The position numbers and the translations under genes are program-made. Shown here piece after piece: positions 24,522-33,675 of a stretch of DNA of 64,000 nucleotides (position 1 is its first letter; each line of letters starts with the position of its first letter). The notes below the pieces were generated by a model. The model was given only the letters and a program-made list of their open reading frames with translations. It had not been told where the DNA came from and did not search any database. The stretch is from UBA4971 sp029551185 (GTDB lineage: Bacteria; Bacillota; SHA-98; UBA4971): assembly GCA_035593725.1 (NCBI GenBank), contig DAOSZN010000011.1, positions 1 to 64,000 of the forward strand, given 5' to 3'.

Positions 24522-25472
24522 CTACTTACCTAGAACGTCGCCTACTTGTATAGGGTTCCCACATAAATAGTCCCCTATTGTTAAACGCTTGCTCCCCTCA
24601 CACTGAACTTCCTGAATCAGATAGTACCCTTTGCCTGTTGCCACCTGAAGACATTCAGGATGCAACAGGCATACTTCGCCTGGCAGAGGCCTTCCGGTAG
24701 AAATTATTTCACTTTCATCCTTGGAAACTTTACCACGGAATATCTTGAATCTTTTCCCTTTAAGATAAGTAAACGCGCCTGGGCGTGGATTGCCTGCCCT
24801 GATCAAGTTATGAATGACTGAGGCAGGTTTCGTCCAGTTTATTTGAAATTCATCCCGTCCTAACTTAGGGGCATATGTAGCGGCCCTTTCATCCTGCGGG
24901 ATCCTTGGAGCAACACCGGATCCGATGAGTTGCAGAGTCTCGACGAGCAACTTGGCGCCCCGATGTGACAGTTCCAAACTCAATTCGCCACAGGTCGCAT
25001 CTTCCGGGATTTCTACTTTCTCCTGCAAAATGATATCCCCGGTATCCCAACCTTCTGCCATATACATTGTGGTTACGCCGGTTTCTTTTTCTCCCGCCAT
25101 TATCGCGCGTTCAATAGGCGCAGCCCCCCGATACTTTGGCAGTAAAGACGCATGGACATTAATACATCCTTTTGGAGGAATATCCAAAATTCTCTTTGGA
25201 ATAAGCAGACCATAGGCGACAACTACGATTACGTCAGGTTGAGCTTGTTCCAGTATATCATCAACTTCTTGCCCTCTCAGAGATTGAGGCGTCCGGACAG
25301 GAATCCTCCGCTCTTCTGCGAAGGCTTTAACCGGCGTAGGAAGACAGCGCCTCCCCCTTGATCTGGGGCGATCCGGTTGAGTGAAAACACAAGGCACGTG
25401 ATACCCTGATGACAAGAGCGCTTCAAGATGGGGTACGGCAAATTCCGGACTTCCCATGAAGACTACCTTCAT
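24522..25472 (-). CDS. fmt: Methionyl-tRNA formyltransferase
   Basis: Formylates initiator Met-tRNA. The 316 residues contain KVVFMGSPEFAVPHLEAL, the formyl-THF-binding catalytic block CINVHASLLPKYRGAAPIERAI, and WDTGDIILQ, followed by the C-terminal OB-like domain (FKIFRGKV). ATG at 25472 overlaps the def stop as ATGA, so translation is coupled to the deformylase that undoes this modification. Confidence 0.97.
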   Translation of the reverse strand: MKVVFMGSPEFAVPHLEALLSSGYHVPCVFTQPDRPRSRGRRCLPTPVKAFAEERRIPVRTPQSLRGQEVDDILEQAQPDVIVVVAYGLLIPKRILDIPPKGCINVHASLLPKYRGAAPIERAIMAGEKETGVTTMYMAEGWDTGDIILQEKVEIPEDATCGELSLELSHRGAKLLVETLQLIGSGVAPRIPQDERAATYAPKLGRDEFQINWTKPASVIHNLIRAGNPRPGAFTYLKGKRFKIFRGKVSKDESEIISTGRPLPGEVCLLHPECLQVATGKGYYLIQEVQCEGSKRLTIGDYLCGNPIQVGDVLGK

Positions 25473-25945
25473 ACTTCGTCTTCCGCCTGTTCTTTTGTGA
25501 TGTTTGTAGCTTTATCAATGAAAAGGATACCGCCTAAGTGATCGATTTCATGTTGCAACGCTCTTGCAAGAAGCCCTTCCGCTTCGAGTTTTCCGTAACT
25601 TAAGCCGTTGTCAGTCATTCCTTCAACGGTTATTCTTTCCCACCTTGCCACTTCCCCGGTAAGCCCCGGCACTGACAGGCAACCTTCCCTGCCAACCGTC
25701 TCCTCATCATCGTGATGCACTATTCGAGGGTTAAACAGTATTATCGGGCCTTCTCCCACGTCAATGACAACAACCTGCACCGGGATTCCTACCTGATTAG
25801 CTGCAAGGCCTACCCCGTCAACAGCGTACATCGTCTCCAACATGTTGTCCGCAAGAGTCAGCATCTCTTTCGTGATTTTTTTTACAGGTAGCGCCCGCAC
25901 CCTAAGGACGGGATCGCCATGTTTTCTAACTTTCAGGATCAACAT
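25469..25945 (-). CDS. def: Peptide deformylase
   Basis: Removes the N-formyl group from nascent proteins. The 158 residues show all three motifs: GVGLAANQVG, EGCLSVP (metal Cys) and QHEIDHLGG (HExxH). ATG at 25945 is chosen, with GGGAGGCGGC upstream, over a start at 25969 that would run into priA. It ends in an ATGA overlap with fmt. Confidence 0.97.
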   Translation of the reverse strand: MLILKVRKHGDPVLRVRALPVKKITKEMLTLADNMLETMYAVDGVGLAANQVGIPVQVVVIDVGEGPIILFNPRIVHHDDEETVGREGCLSVPGLTGEVARWERITVEGMTDNGLSYGKLEAEGLLARALQHEIDHLGGILFIDKATNITKEQAEDEV

Positions 25946-25965
25946 GCCGCCTCCCTTATCAAATA

Positions 25966-28209
25966 TCAAAGCATACTCTCAGGATCAACGTCTACTTGGA
26001 CCATTATATCATAAGATGGTGAAGGACACGCCTCAAGTATCCCCTTAATGAGCTTGTCTTGGTCATGAGGCTTTATCCGAGGATCTATCTTCAGTAGTAT
26101 TTGCCATCTATGCATTCCTTTTACCCTCGCCAAAGCGCAAGGCGCAGGTCCCAAGATTCTAATGCCTTTTAGCTGTTTTTCCGATTTAATCTGTGCCCGT
26201 AGCGCCCGGACAAGGGAAATAGCGTACCTTTCTACAGCCGAAAGGCCTTTGCCGCTGACAACAATCAGTACCAGGCGGGAGAAAGGCGGATACAGACCTT
26301 CACTGCGACAAGCGATCTCTTCATCGTAGAAACCTCTGTAGTCATAGGTTTTACCTAGCTCAATCGCATAGTGTTCCGGCGAGTAAGTCTGCACAATAAC
26401 ATGGCCGCTCTTCTTGCTTCTGCCGGCTCTGCCTGCGACTTGGGTAAGTAGTTGGAATGTCCGCTCCCCTGCCTTATAGTCCGGGAGATTAAGACACGTA
26501 TCAGCGCTTACTACACCCACCAGGGTTACGTTGGGAAAATCAAGGCCTTTCGCTACCATTTGAGTGCCTACAAGGATATCATAGTCTCCTCTTTTGAATT
26601 TGCTGACTATTTCTTCATGGGCGCCTTTACGACGCGTGGTATCTGTGTCCATCCGGCAAGTACGGGCATGAGAGAATGCACGTTTGACTTCTCCTTCGAT
26701 TTTTTGCGTGCCTGCTCCGAAGTATCTGATGTAACGTCCTCCGCAGTTAGGACAGACTGAGGGAACAGGTTCTTCGTAATCGCAGTAATGGCACCTTATG
26801 TTGCTTTCGGCAGCATGGTATGTAAGAGCCACGTCACATTCAGGGCATCTCATAGAATAGCCGCATTCCCTACATAATACGAAAGTAGAGTATCCACGTC
26901 TGTTGAGGAACAGTATTATCTGCTCACCTCGGGTGAGCCTGTCAGATATGGCCTCAGAAAGAGCCTGGGAAAATATGCTTCTATTCCCTTTAGCCAGTTC
27001 TTCTCGCATATCCACTACCTCAACAGTGGGCATTTCCCACATCCCGACTCTGTGAGGAAGCTCGAGGAGCCTATACTCTCCGTGCAAGGCTTTGTAATAC
27101 GATTCCACTGACGGGGTTGCGGATCCCAGGACGCACACGGCCTTCGATATCCTGGCCCTTTCACATGCAACATCACGCGCGTGGTACCTGGGAGACTCTT
27201 CCTGTTTGTAAGAATTCTCATGTTCTTCATCGACGACAATGAGTCCTAAATTCTCCACAGGCGCGAAAATTGCTGAACGTGCGCCTACTACTATTCTCGC
27301 GTCGCCTCTTTCCACCCTCCGCCACTCATCATAACGTTCCCCGGGCGATAATCTACTGTGGAGAACAGCCACATCTTGTCCGAACCTTTCAGAAAAGCCT
27401 TCTGTCATTTGAGGGGTAAGGGATATTTCAGGAACAAGGACTATCGCTGACTTGCCTCTGGCAAGAACGGCTTCAATGACCCGCATATATACTTCTGTCT
27501 TTCCGCTTGCGGTTACTCCGTGTAACAAGAAAGGTGCAGGCGACACGTTATCCAGACTGCTGACAATAGCGGTGACTGCTTTATCTTGCTCCCGAGTCAA
27601 CACAGGCATAGGCTTCCGAGTATTCGATATTGCCTTGATGGGACTTCGGAGGACCTCTTTTTGTGTCTCATTCAGGATCCCTTTTTGAATAAGGGCACGA
27701 ACTGCCCCTGACGTCGAGCCTGGCGCGTTAGTAAGACGTCTCCTCGGCATTTTAGGGCCTTTCTCAAGTAGTATTTTCAGGGCTTGCGCTTGGCGAGGGG
27801 CTTTCTTTTCCATGACATCTATCATGGCTTCGGCTTTCTCCCGTGGTATCGCAAGCTCCACTATTGACTCAGTCTTGACTTTCGCTCTGCCTCTACGGAC
27901 TGAAGCCGGAAACATTTGGGCGATAGCTTCGCCCAGTGAGCATGAATAGTATTCGCTGATCCATGCGGAAAGAGCCATCATCTGTTCTGAAAGGACGGTA
28001 TCCCCGCGAAGCGCACGGATGTCTTTCACACGGGCGACATCAGGAGTCTCCGTGAAACCCACTACATATCCGGTAAGCTCTCTCCTGCCGAAAGGGACTA
28101 ACACCGCGCTGCCTACTTTGATCTCGCCTTCCAGTTCGGCAGGAATGCCGTAATGGAATAGGCCTTTTGCGCTTTCTGAAGGGACGTCCACTACCACTTC
28201 AGCGTACAC
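25966..28209 (-). CDS. priA: Primosomal protein N' (replication restart helicase)
   Basis: The 747-residue superfamily 2 helicase has an N-terminal DNA-binding domain, Walker A LLHGVTASGKTEVY, VVDEEHENSYKQEE, two zinc clusters (CRECGYSMRCPEC, CHYCDYEEPVPSVCPNCGG), and the C-terminal motifs LVGTQMVAKGLDFPN and QVAGRAGRS. Translation starts at GTG 28209, 7 bases after GGGGAGG. The 28210-28370 gap upstream holds only a weak promoter-like pair and an imperfect stem. Confidence 0.96.
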   Translation of the reverse strand: MYAEVVVDVPSESAKGLFHYGIPAELEGEIKVGSAVLVPFGRRELTGYVVGFTETPDVARVKDIRALRGDTVLSEQMMALSAWISEYYSCSLGEAIAQMFPASVRRGRAKVKTESIVELAIPREKAEAMIDVMEKKAPRQAQALKILLEKGPKMPRRRLTNAPGSTSGAVRALIQKGILNETQKEVLRSPIKAISNTRKPMPVLTREQDKAVTAIVSSLDNVSPAPFLLHGVTASGKTEVYMRVIEAVLARGKSAIVLVPEISLTPQMTEGFSERFGQDVAVLHSRLSPGERYDEWRRVERGDARIVVGARSAIFAPVENLGLIVVDEEHENSYKQEESPRYHARDVACERARISKAVCVLGSATPSVESYYKALHGEYRLLELPHRVGMWEMPTVEVVDMREELAKGNRSIFSQALSEAISDRLTRGEQIILFLNRRGYSTFVLCRECGYSMRCPECDVALTYHAAESNIRCHYCDYEEPVPSVCPNCGGRYIRYFGAGTQKIEGEVKRAFSHARTCRMDTDTTRRKGAHEEIVSKFKRGDYDILVGTQMVAKGLDFPNVTLVGVVSADTCLNLPDYKAGERTFQLLTQVAGRAGRSKKSGHVIVQTYSPEHYAIELGKTYDYRGFYDEEIACRSEGLYPPFSRLVLIVVSGKGLSAVERYAISLVRALRAQIKSEKQLKGIRILGPAPCALARVKGMHRWQILLKIDPRIKPHDQDKLIKGILEACPSPSYDIMVQVDVDPESML

Positions 28210-28370
28210 ATCGTATCCTCCCCGGTTTACTCCTAATCCGAATCCTTACTCCTTCCCAAATCCTCTTTGTCAGGGAAAGGATATTAAGTCCTCTATAGGT
28301 AACTTTATCCCTTTCATGGAGGAACTTGCAAGCCTATTTAAGTTCTTTGTCAGGTTCTTTCAGTTTTCGG

Positions 28371-28907
28371 CTATTCTGTGAAGTTGTGAGGGTCTGAGTC
28401 TTCTTGCTTAAGCAATCCGCGGCACGCTAGTTTTCGTAGGACGATTCTTTCCAGTTTTCTGAAGAATTTTGTGGTAATAAACTCATTGGTTGACATAGGT
28501 TGTACAAGAATAGTATATAATCCGGCGCGGTTCCCTCCGAGGATGTCAGTGAATATCTGATCGCCTATTATTGCAGTTTCTTGCGGTAATGTGCCCAATA
28601 GACAAAGGGCGGATCTAAATGCTGAACCTAAAGGCTTAAAGCCTTTAGCGGATGGAATATCCAGCATACGTGAAATATCGTCTATTCTGTTTTTGCGGTT
28701 ATTTGAAAGCAAGCATACGCGAAAACCATGGGTCTTCGCATCTTCAAGCCACTTCCGGGTGGTCGCAGGTATTTCGGTGCTGCCCCACATTGTTACTGTG
28801 TTATCGATGTCGAACACAATTCCCTCAACGCCAATGCCTTTGAGGTGGGAAAAATCTATATGATGCAGAGAGCCTACATAGAGGTTCGGACAGAGCTTGG
28901 ACAGCAA
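28371..28907 (-). CDS. yqeG: YqeG-family HAD phosphatase
   Basis: HAD superfamily IIIA phosphatase of about 178 residues. Motif I is VFDIDNTVT, motif II LLSNN, the Lys region AKGFKPLG, and motif III GDQIFTDILGGNRAG. The family is related to phosphatidylglycerophosphate phosphatases, but the YqeG substrate in Bacillota is not certain. A TTG start at 28907 is chosen: AAGGAGG lies 7 bases upstream and the protein then begins at the family position (KLCPNLYV). The longer ATG frame from 28931 contains this ribosome site inside it. Confidence 0.88.
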   Translation of the reverse strand: MLSKLCPNLYVGSLHHIDFSHLKGIGVEGIVFDIDNTVTMWGSTEIPATTRKWLEDAKTHGFRVCLLSNNRKNRIDDISRMLDIPSAKGFKPLGSAFRSALCLLGTLPQETAIIGDQIFTDILGGNRAGLYTILVQPMSTNEFITTKFFRKLERIVLRKLACRGLLKQEDSDPHNFTE

Positions 28908-29040
28908 GATCGTGCCTCCTTGAAGTGCCATGGGTTAACGCGTGACACACGTGACCGGTGCCGGTATTGTATCATATTGTTATCGCCTGTTCCAGTAAAA
29001 AGCAGTCCGTTTCTCAATCAGAATAAAAACCTGAGAGGCA

Positions 29041-30690
29041 TTAACTGGCATAGACCTTGACACCGTTCATGAACGTCATCTCAACGCCGATATCCTTTAG
29101 ATGTTCGGGAGGAACTGCCATGGGGTTCTCAGAAAGCACTATGAAGTCAGCCAGCTTGCCTGGGGTAATGCTTCCATAGAGATTCTCCTCACAGCCTGCG
29201 TAGGCCCCTACCGTTGTATAGGCGCGGAGGGCTTCATCTACCGTTATAGTCTCTGAATTACCAAATGACTGACCACCGGCGGTTTTCCGTGTTACCGCCG
29301 CGTAAATCCCAAGGAAAGGGTTCCCGTCGCACACCGGTGAATCAGAGTTGCCGGCCAGCGGAATGCCCATATTGATGGTAGTTCTCTGAGGAAATGTACG
29401 GCATGCACGTCGGTGACCAAGGTTAGATATCCAGCTGTCACCTAATGCATATATAAAGGATATCGAGGACTCAACCACTAATCCCAGGTTCTTTATCCTC
29501 CGAAGATGATCTTCAGTAGGCAAGACGCAGTGGTCTATTCTATTTCGCATCCTTCGCACCGTCTCTATCGGCACCTGGCGAGTGACATCTTCCATGGAAG
29601 CTATAGCAAGCTCTATTGCTCTTTCACCGATGGCGTGGATGGATACTCTAAGGCCTTTCTTCACACACTCAGTGACGAGGGGTACAAGCTCATCCTTGCT
29701 GACATAGAGAATTCCTTTGTCTTCAGCAGCTCCCACATAGCCTTCTTTTACTGCGGCCGAACGACCGCCTATACTACCGTCAAGAATAAACTTCATACCC
29801 ATTACCTTAAGGATGTCATTACCGTATCCGCTCTCAAGTCCCAGCCCCAGAGCATGGGGAATAAGTCCTGCATCCCTCGACCCGAAAGTGACCCCTTCCA
29901 GCCAGAGACGAACTCTCGCAGGCAGCTTGTGGTTTTCGGCAAGCCTCTGGTAGACTCTGAACGCATCGCTGTCTACCAACATGTCATGGACTGTGGTTAT
30001 GCCCCACTTGGACAACTGCCCAAGGGCAAGCATGAATCCACGTTCGACTTCCTCATTTGTATACGGTGGAATGGCTACCAAGTCTTGAGCGCGATCCATT
30101 AGTAAGCCGGTGGGTTCGCCTGTAGCCGGGTCTCGCTGAATACGTCCTCCCTCAGGATCCGGTGTATTCTTTGTGATCCCTGAAAGTCTCAAAGCCTCGC
30201 TGTTTGCAACTCCCATGTGCGCACAGGTTCTTCTTATATAGACGGGAGTGTCCGGCGAGACGGTGTCCAGATCCCACCTGGTGGGATGTCTATGTTCCTT
30301 TAGCTTGCTGTCATCATATCCCCAACCACGAACCCATCCTTGTTTGTTGGTCGTCTTAATGCGTTCAGCAATATTGCTGACTATGTCTCTGACCGATTTC
30401 ACTTTGGGATATGCGCAGTTCACATCGAGCATTGTCGTTGCCAAGATAGACGGATGCATGTGTGATTCCACAAAACCCGGCATAACAGTCTTACCTCGAA
30501 GGTCAATGACTTCAGGTGTACCACGGCACTCGGAAAAGGCACCTTGTTCGGTGCCGACATATATAATCCGGTTGCCCTGAATCAACAATGCCTCAGCTCC
30601 TGAAATGCTAGGATCAAGAGTAAGAATTTGCCCGTTTTTCAGTAGTAATTCACTTTTCTCACTAAACACTTTCGTCCTTGATTCTGACAT
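29041..30690 (-). CDS. YtcJ-like metal-dependent amidohydrolase
   Basis: The 549 residues follow the amidohydrolase-3 plan: composite beta domain (LLLKNGQILTLD), HxH metal motif GFVESHMHPS, Lys in VMGMKFILDGSIGGR, HAIGERA, RIDHC, the final metal Asp in AGNSDSPVC, and a closing ITPGKLADFIVLSENP. The substrate is unknown; relatives hydrolyse formamide-like or N-acyl compounds. ATG at 30690 is chosen from GGGAGG nine bases upstream and the promoter at 30749-30777, rejecting a frame 66 codons longer. It is transcribed divergently from the macro-domain gene. Confidence 0.9.
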   Translation of the reverse strand: MSESRTKVFSEKSELLLKNGQILTLDPSISGAEALLIQGNRIIYVGTEQGAFSECRGTPEVIDLRGKTVMPGFVESHMHPSILATTMLDVNCAYPKVKSVRDIVSNIAERIKTTNKQGWVRGWGYDDSKLKEHRHPTRWDLDTVSPDTPVYIRRTCAHMGVANSEALRLSGITKNTPDPEGGRIQRDPATGEPTGLLMDRAQDLVAIPPYTNEEVERGFMLALGQLSKWGITTVHDMLVDSDAFRVYQRLAENHKLPARVRLWLEGVTFGSRDAGLIPHALGLGLESGYGNDILKVMGMKFILDGSIGGRSAAVKEGYVGAAEDKGILYVSKDELVPLVTECVKKGLRVSIHAIGERAIELAIASMEDVTRQVPIETVRRMRNRIDHCVLPTEDHLRRIKNLGLVVESSISFIYALGDSWISNLGHRRACRTFPQRTTINMGIPLAGNSDSPVCDGNPFLGIYAAVTRKTAGGQSFGNSETITVDEALRAYTTVGAYAGCEENLYGSITPGKLADFIVLSENPMAVPPEHLKDIGVEMTFMNGVKVYAS

Positions 30691-30748
30691 TTGCTGTTGC
30701 CTCCCAGCCACGATTAGTGCTCCAAACTTTAGTACTTCCCAGCTTGTT

Positions 30749-30777
30749 ATTATACGCATGCAAACCGAGGAGATCAA
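30749..30777 (-). promoter_or_regulatory. Sigma-A-type promoter of the amidohydrolase
   Basis: TTGATC (30777-30772), 17-base spacer, TATAAT (30754-30749) on the minus strand; transcription would start near 30742, leaving a leader of about 52 bases. Confidence 0.65.
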
Positions 30778-30977
30778 GAACCGGTAGCTGCCAAGCTTAA
30801 GTGAATCATTATACCCTTCGGTGTTTTCGGAGAAGGACTTTTGCCGCAACAGAAAGAAAGTAGATCCCTGCCGGACTATCCTGAACACGTCAGGAATGGG
30901 CCGAGACTATTGAAGAATTGACGTTTTGGAATAAGAGCCTTCAAAAGAGAAGCTTTAGGCGGCGAGGTGGTGAATTC

Positions 30978-31505
30978 ATGGAAAAGAATCGAATTACTGT
31001 GGTAGAGGGAGATATCACGAAGCAGCATGTTGATGCTGTAGTCAACGCAGCTAATAACACATTGCTAGGCGGAGGAGGAGTGGACGGCGCCATACACAGG
31101 GCAGCCGGGCCTGGACTTCTTGCTGAATGCAGAACAATAGGAGGATGCCGGACCGGAGACGCAGTCATAACCCGGGGTTACCGGCTTCCTGCCAAATGGG
31201 TCATACATACGGTCGGGCCGGTTTGGCACGGCGGCAAATCAGGGGAAGCGGGACTACTTGCCGACTGCTATAGAAATTCTCTCCGGCTGGCGATAGAACA
31301 TGATATACGCACTATAGCATTTCCGTCCATCAGTACCGGAGCGTACGGTTATCCTATTGATCAAGCTTCGCGGATTGCCGTAGAGACCGTGGCGGAATTC
31401 TTGAAACACGATCAATCCATTCTTGAAGTCAGGTTTGTTTGCTTCAACGAACGTACATACGACGCCTTTGAGCGAGCATTGAAAGAGCATTTTCAGGAAC
31501 TCTGA
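30978..31505 (+). CDS. Macro-domain ADP-ribose hydrolase (YmdB-like)
   Basis: Single macro domain of 175 residues: VVEGDITKQHVDAVVNAANN, LLGGGGVDGAIHRAAG, GDAVITRGYRLP and FPSISTGAYGYPID, all matching O-acetyl-ADP-ribose deacetylase/mono-ADP-ribosyl hydrolase enzymes with the Asp and Gly-rich ligand loops intact. ATG at 30978 follows GAGGTGGTG; an upstream frame from 30918 is rejected. Its stop is followed immediately by the decayed sugar permease, so its original neighbours have been lost. Confidence 0.92.
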   Translation: MEKNRITVVEGDITKQHVDAVVNAANNTLLGGGGVDGAIHRAAGPGLLAECRTIGGCRTGDAVITRGYRLPAKWVIHTVGPVWHGGKSGEAGLLADCYRNSLRLAIEHDIRTIAFPSISTGAYGYPIDQASRIAVETVAEFLKHDQSILEVRFVCFNERTYDAFERALKEHFQEL

Positions 31506-31507
31506 GG

Positions 31508-31853
31508 CTGAATTCTCGCATCCTGACCCAGTTGGAATCTCACAAGATGATGGAATTCATGGCAGGACTTCTGGTACATAACATTCCCACTGTTAAAACC
31601 GACTACGCTTCTGGTGTCAGTGATGGTCATGCTCCAATGCCTCAAAACCTTTAGCACACAGTATCTCTTCTCGACATCAGGCGCGCCTACCAGGCCTATT
31701 GATGTCATTACCCTAAGCATCTACAATACTGCAATCAAAGATCATAACATCGGAAGGGCCAGCGCCATGAGCGTCTTGTTGTTCCTTGTCATGCTAATCC
31801 TCACATGGTTGCAGCTTAAGCTCACCAGGACTGAGGATGTTACCTATAACTGA
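31508..31853 (+). pseudogene. Decayed MalF-type sugar ABC permease, C-terminal part
   Basis: From about 31550 the frame reads NSWQDFWYITFPLLKPTTLL, the conserved stretch just after the EAA loop of sugar-transporter permeases, and runs through KTFSTQYLFSTSGAPTRP to RTEDVTYN at 31853. Upstream, the EAA region (about 31510-31550) is recognisable but broken by an in-frame TGA and small deletions, and all earlier membrane segments are missing. The next gene is the intact MalG-type partner. Confidence 0.75.
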
Positions 31854-31907
31854 CATTATCGAAACAGGGCATGGGGATAAATGCTCTAAGATCAGGGGGG
31901 AATTCAC

Positions 31908-32771
31908 ATGAATGCTACCAAATTGAGGGCTTCACTTTCGGGGAAATTGGGTGACATTTTGATCTGGTTGTTTCTGGCTGTGGCATGCGTGTTTGTTGTC
32001 ACGCCACTCCTCTTCATGTTCACCGCATCTTTCATGCCTGCAATCGACATAATGAAGCTGCCATATCCATGGGTGAGCGATCATATACATTGGCAGAACT
32101 ATTGGAATGGTTTGAGGGGGCCTGACGGATCCTTCATATTCCTCCGCAATACCCTCAATTCGCTGGTTGTGGCTCTCGCGGTTACTGTAACTACCGTAAT
32201 CTTGTCTTCATTATCCGGTTACGGCCTTGCCAAGTTCAAGTTTAAAGGACGCAATGCAGTCTTTATGCTGATAATGGCGACAATGATGATTCCCTTTGAG
32301 ACAATCATGATCCCACTCTATATGGTAACGATGAAGATGGGATTGCAGGATTCCTATGCCGGACTCATTCTACCTTTCCTCACCAATGCTTTCGGGGTAT
32401 TTTTGATGCGACAGTTTCTGCTGACCTTCCCCGATGAAGTGCTGGACGCGGCCCGCATTGACGGCGCAAGTGAACCTCGGATCTTTACCCATATAGTGCT
32501 GCCAAACAGCGGTCCCGCAATCGCTACCCTGGCAATTCTGACTTTCCGTTCACAGTGGGATAATCTATTATGGCCCCTATTGGTGGTTCAAAGTGATGAG
32601 ATGAAGACTATCCCCCTGTACATCACTAAGTTCATGGCTGAAACTCACAGTGATGAAGGAATCATGATGGCTGTTGCTGCCATGGCCAGCCTCCCCATGT
32701 TTATCTTGTTCTTTACTATGTCTAAGTATTTCATCAGCACGGAAGGCCTGCATTCGACGATAAAAGGCTAA
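31908..32771 (+). CDS. MalG-type carbohydrate ABC transporter permease
   Basis: Inner-membrane subunit of a CUT1 sugar importer, 287 residues with six expected membrane segments and the EAA loop EVLDAARIDGASEPRIFTHIVLP that contacts the ATPase. ATG at 31908 follows AGGGGGGAATTCAC. No binding protein, ATPase or glycosidase adjoins it and its MalF partner is a fragment, so it is an orphan and may be non-functional, unless a partner exists elsewhere. Confidence 0.9.
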   Translation: MNATKLRASLSGKLGDILIWLFLAVACVFVVTPLLFMFTASFMPAIDIMKLPYPWVSDHIHWQNYWNGLRGPDGSFIFLRNTLNSLVVALAVTVTTVILSSLSGYGLAKFKFKGRNAVFMLIMATMMIPFETIMIPLYMVTMKMGLQDSYAGLILPFLTNAFGVFLMRQFLLTFPDEVLDAARIDGASEPRIFTHIVLPNSGPAIATLAILTFRSQWDNLLWPLLVVQSDEMKTIPLYITKFMAETHSDEGIMMAVAAMASLPMFILFFTMSKYFISTEGLHSTIKG

Positions 32772-32792
32772 GCCGGGCAAGACGTGAACAAC

Positions 32793-32828
32793 AAAAAAAC
32801 CGCGCCTTCCTGTAACAGAACGCGGGTT
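32793..32828 (-). terminator. Terminator of sigK
   Basis: On the minus strand CCGCG (32825-32821) pairs with CGCGG (32804-32800), with a small inner CTG-TTA-CAG hairpin, followed by seven T (32799-32793). It lies between the convergent sigK and permease genes. Confidence 0.75.
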
Positions 32829-32855
32829 CTTCCAAAATGCAAGGACACCGGATCA

Positions 32856-33560
32856 TCAACGGTACCCGTTTGCTGCCATTTCCCTCTGGAGCTTCGTGAT
32901 GGCCCGTTTCTCAATCCTTGATACATACGAGCGGGAGATTCCGAGATGCTTCGAGATTTCTCGCTGAGTTCTGCGTATGCCGTCCTTGAGTCCGTACCGC
33001 ATTTCGATGACCTTTTTCTCGCGGCAAGTTAGCTTATCTACCTTTTCCGCCAACTTTTTTTCTTCCAACATCGCTTCTACCTTAAGGGCTACTTCATCGG
33101 CTTCACTTCCTAGGACATCAATTAGTGTAATCTCATTGCCTTCCTTGTCAGCCCCGATAGGGTCATGTAAAAGAAGCTCCGTCTTGTTCTTCCTTGTGGC
33201 TCTAAGATGCATGAGGATCTCATTTTCTATACACCGGGCTGCATATGTAGCCAACCTGGTCTTACGGTGCTGATTATAAGTGTCTATTGCTTTTATAAGG
33301 CCTATCGTTCCTATGGAAATCAAATCATTTTGATCTTCCGTCGCTCCGTCAAATTTCTTAACAATGTGCGCAACCAGCCTCAGATTATGTTCAATCAAGG
33401 TTTTCCTGGCATTTTCGTCTCCTTGTTCCTTTTGCAGCAAAACCTTAGCCTCTTCCTCCTCAGACAGAGGGGGTGGGAATACATTTCCGGATGAAACATA
33501 TGATATGAGATGCCACAATCCACGAAGAAAGAGAGCCGAACCTATCAAGAGATCCAGCAT
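32856..33560 (-). CDS. sigK: Mother-cell sigma factor SigK
   Basis: Late mother-cell sigma factor. The 234 residues begin with a hydrophobic stretch (LDLLIGSALFLRGLWHLISYV) typical of the pro-sequence removed from pro-sigma-K. Region 2 reads NLRLVAHIVKKF, DLISIGTIGLIKAIDTY and LATYAARCIENEILM, and region 4 LTCREKKVIEMRYGL and ISKHLGISRSYVSRIEKRA. ATG at 33560 follows GGGGGTGG. The gene is uninterrupted: no skin-type element. SpoIVB in this window would signal its processing, and dpaA is a likely target. Confidence 0.95.
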   Translation of the reverse strand: MLDLLIGSALFLRGLWHLISYVSSGNVFPPPLSEEEEAKVLLQKEQGDENARKTLIEHNLRLVAHIVKKFDGATEDQNDLISIGTIGLIKAIDTYNQHRKTRLATYAARCIENEILMHLRATRKNKTELLLHDPIGADKEGNEITLIDVLGSEADEVALKVEAMLEEKKLAEKVDKLTCREKKVIEMRYGLKDGIRRTQREISKHLGISRSYVSRIEKRAITKLQREMAANGYR

Positions 33561-33675
33561 ATGATCAGCCACCCCCGGTAAAAAGACTCATTAGTATAAA
33601 TATGATGTGTTCAGAAAAAAGTGCTTGTTCCGGTTAGGTAGTTTTTGATGAGATGCTACCTTTATTCTTGTGAGC

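Noticed and set aside
28210..28370. Promoter (TTGCAA/GATAAA) and stem before priA
   Set aside because: Both hexamers match only partly and the stem needs a bulge and a long loop.
28920..29040. Direct repeat GTCACG and ACCGG-TG-CCGGT palindrome before yqeG
   Set aside because: Short, GC-rich and without a clear promoter; not distinguishable from chance.
32856..33560. Interruption of sigK by a skin-like element
   Set aside because: The reading frame is continuous through regions 2 and 4.
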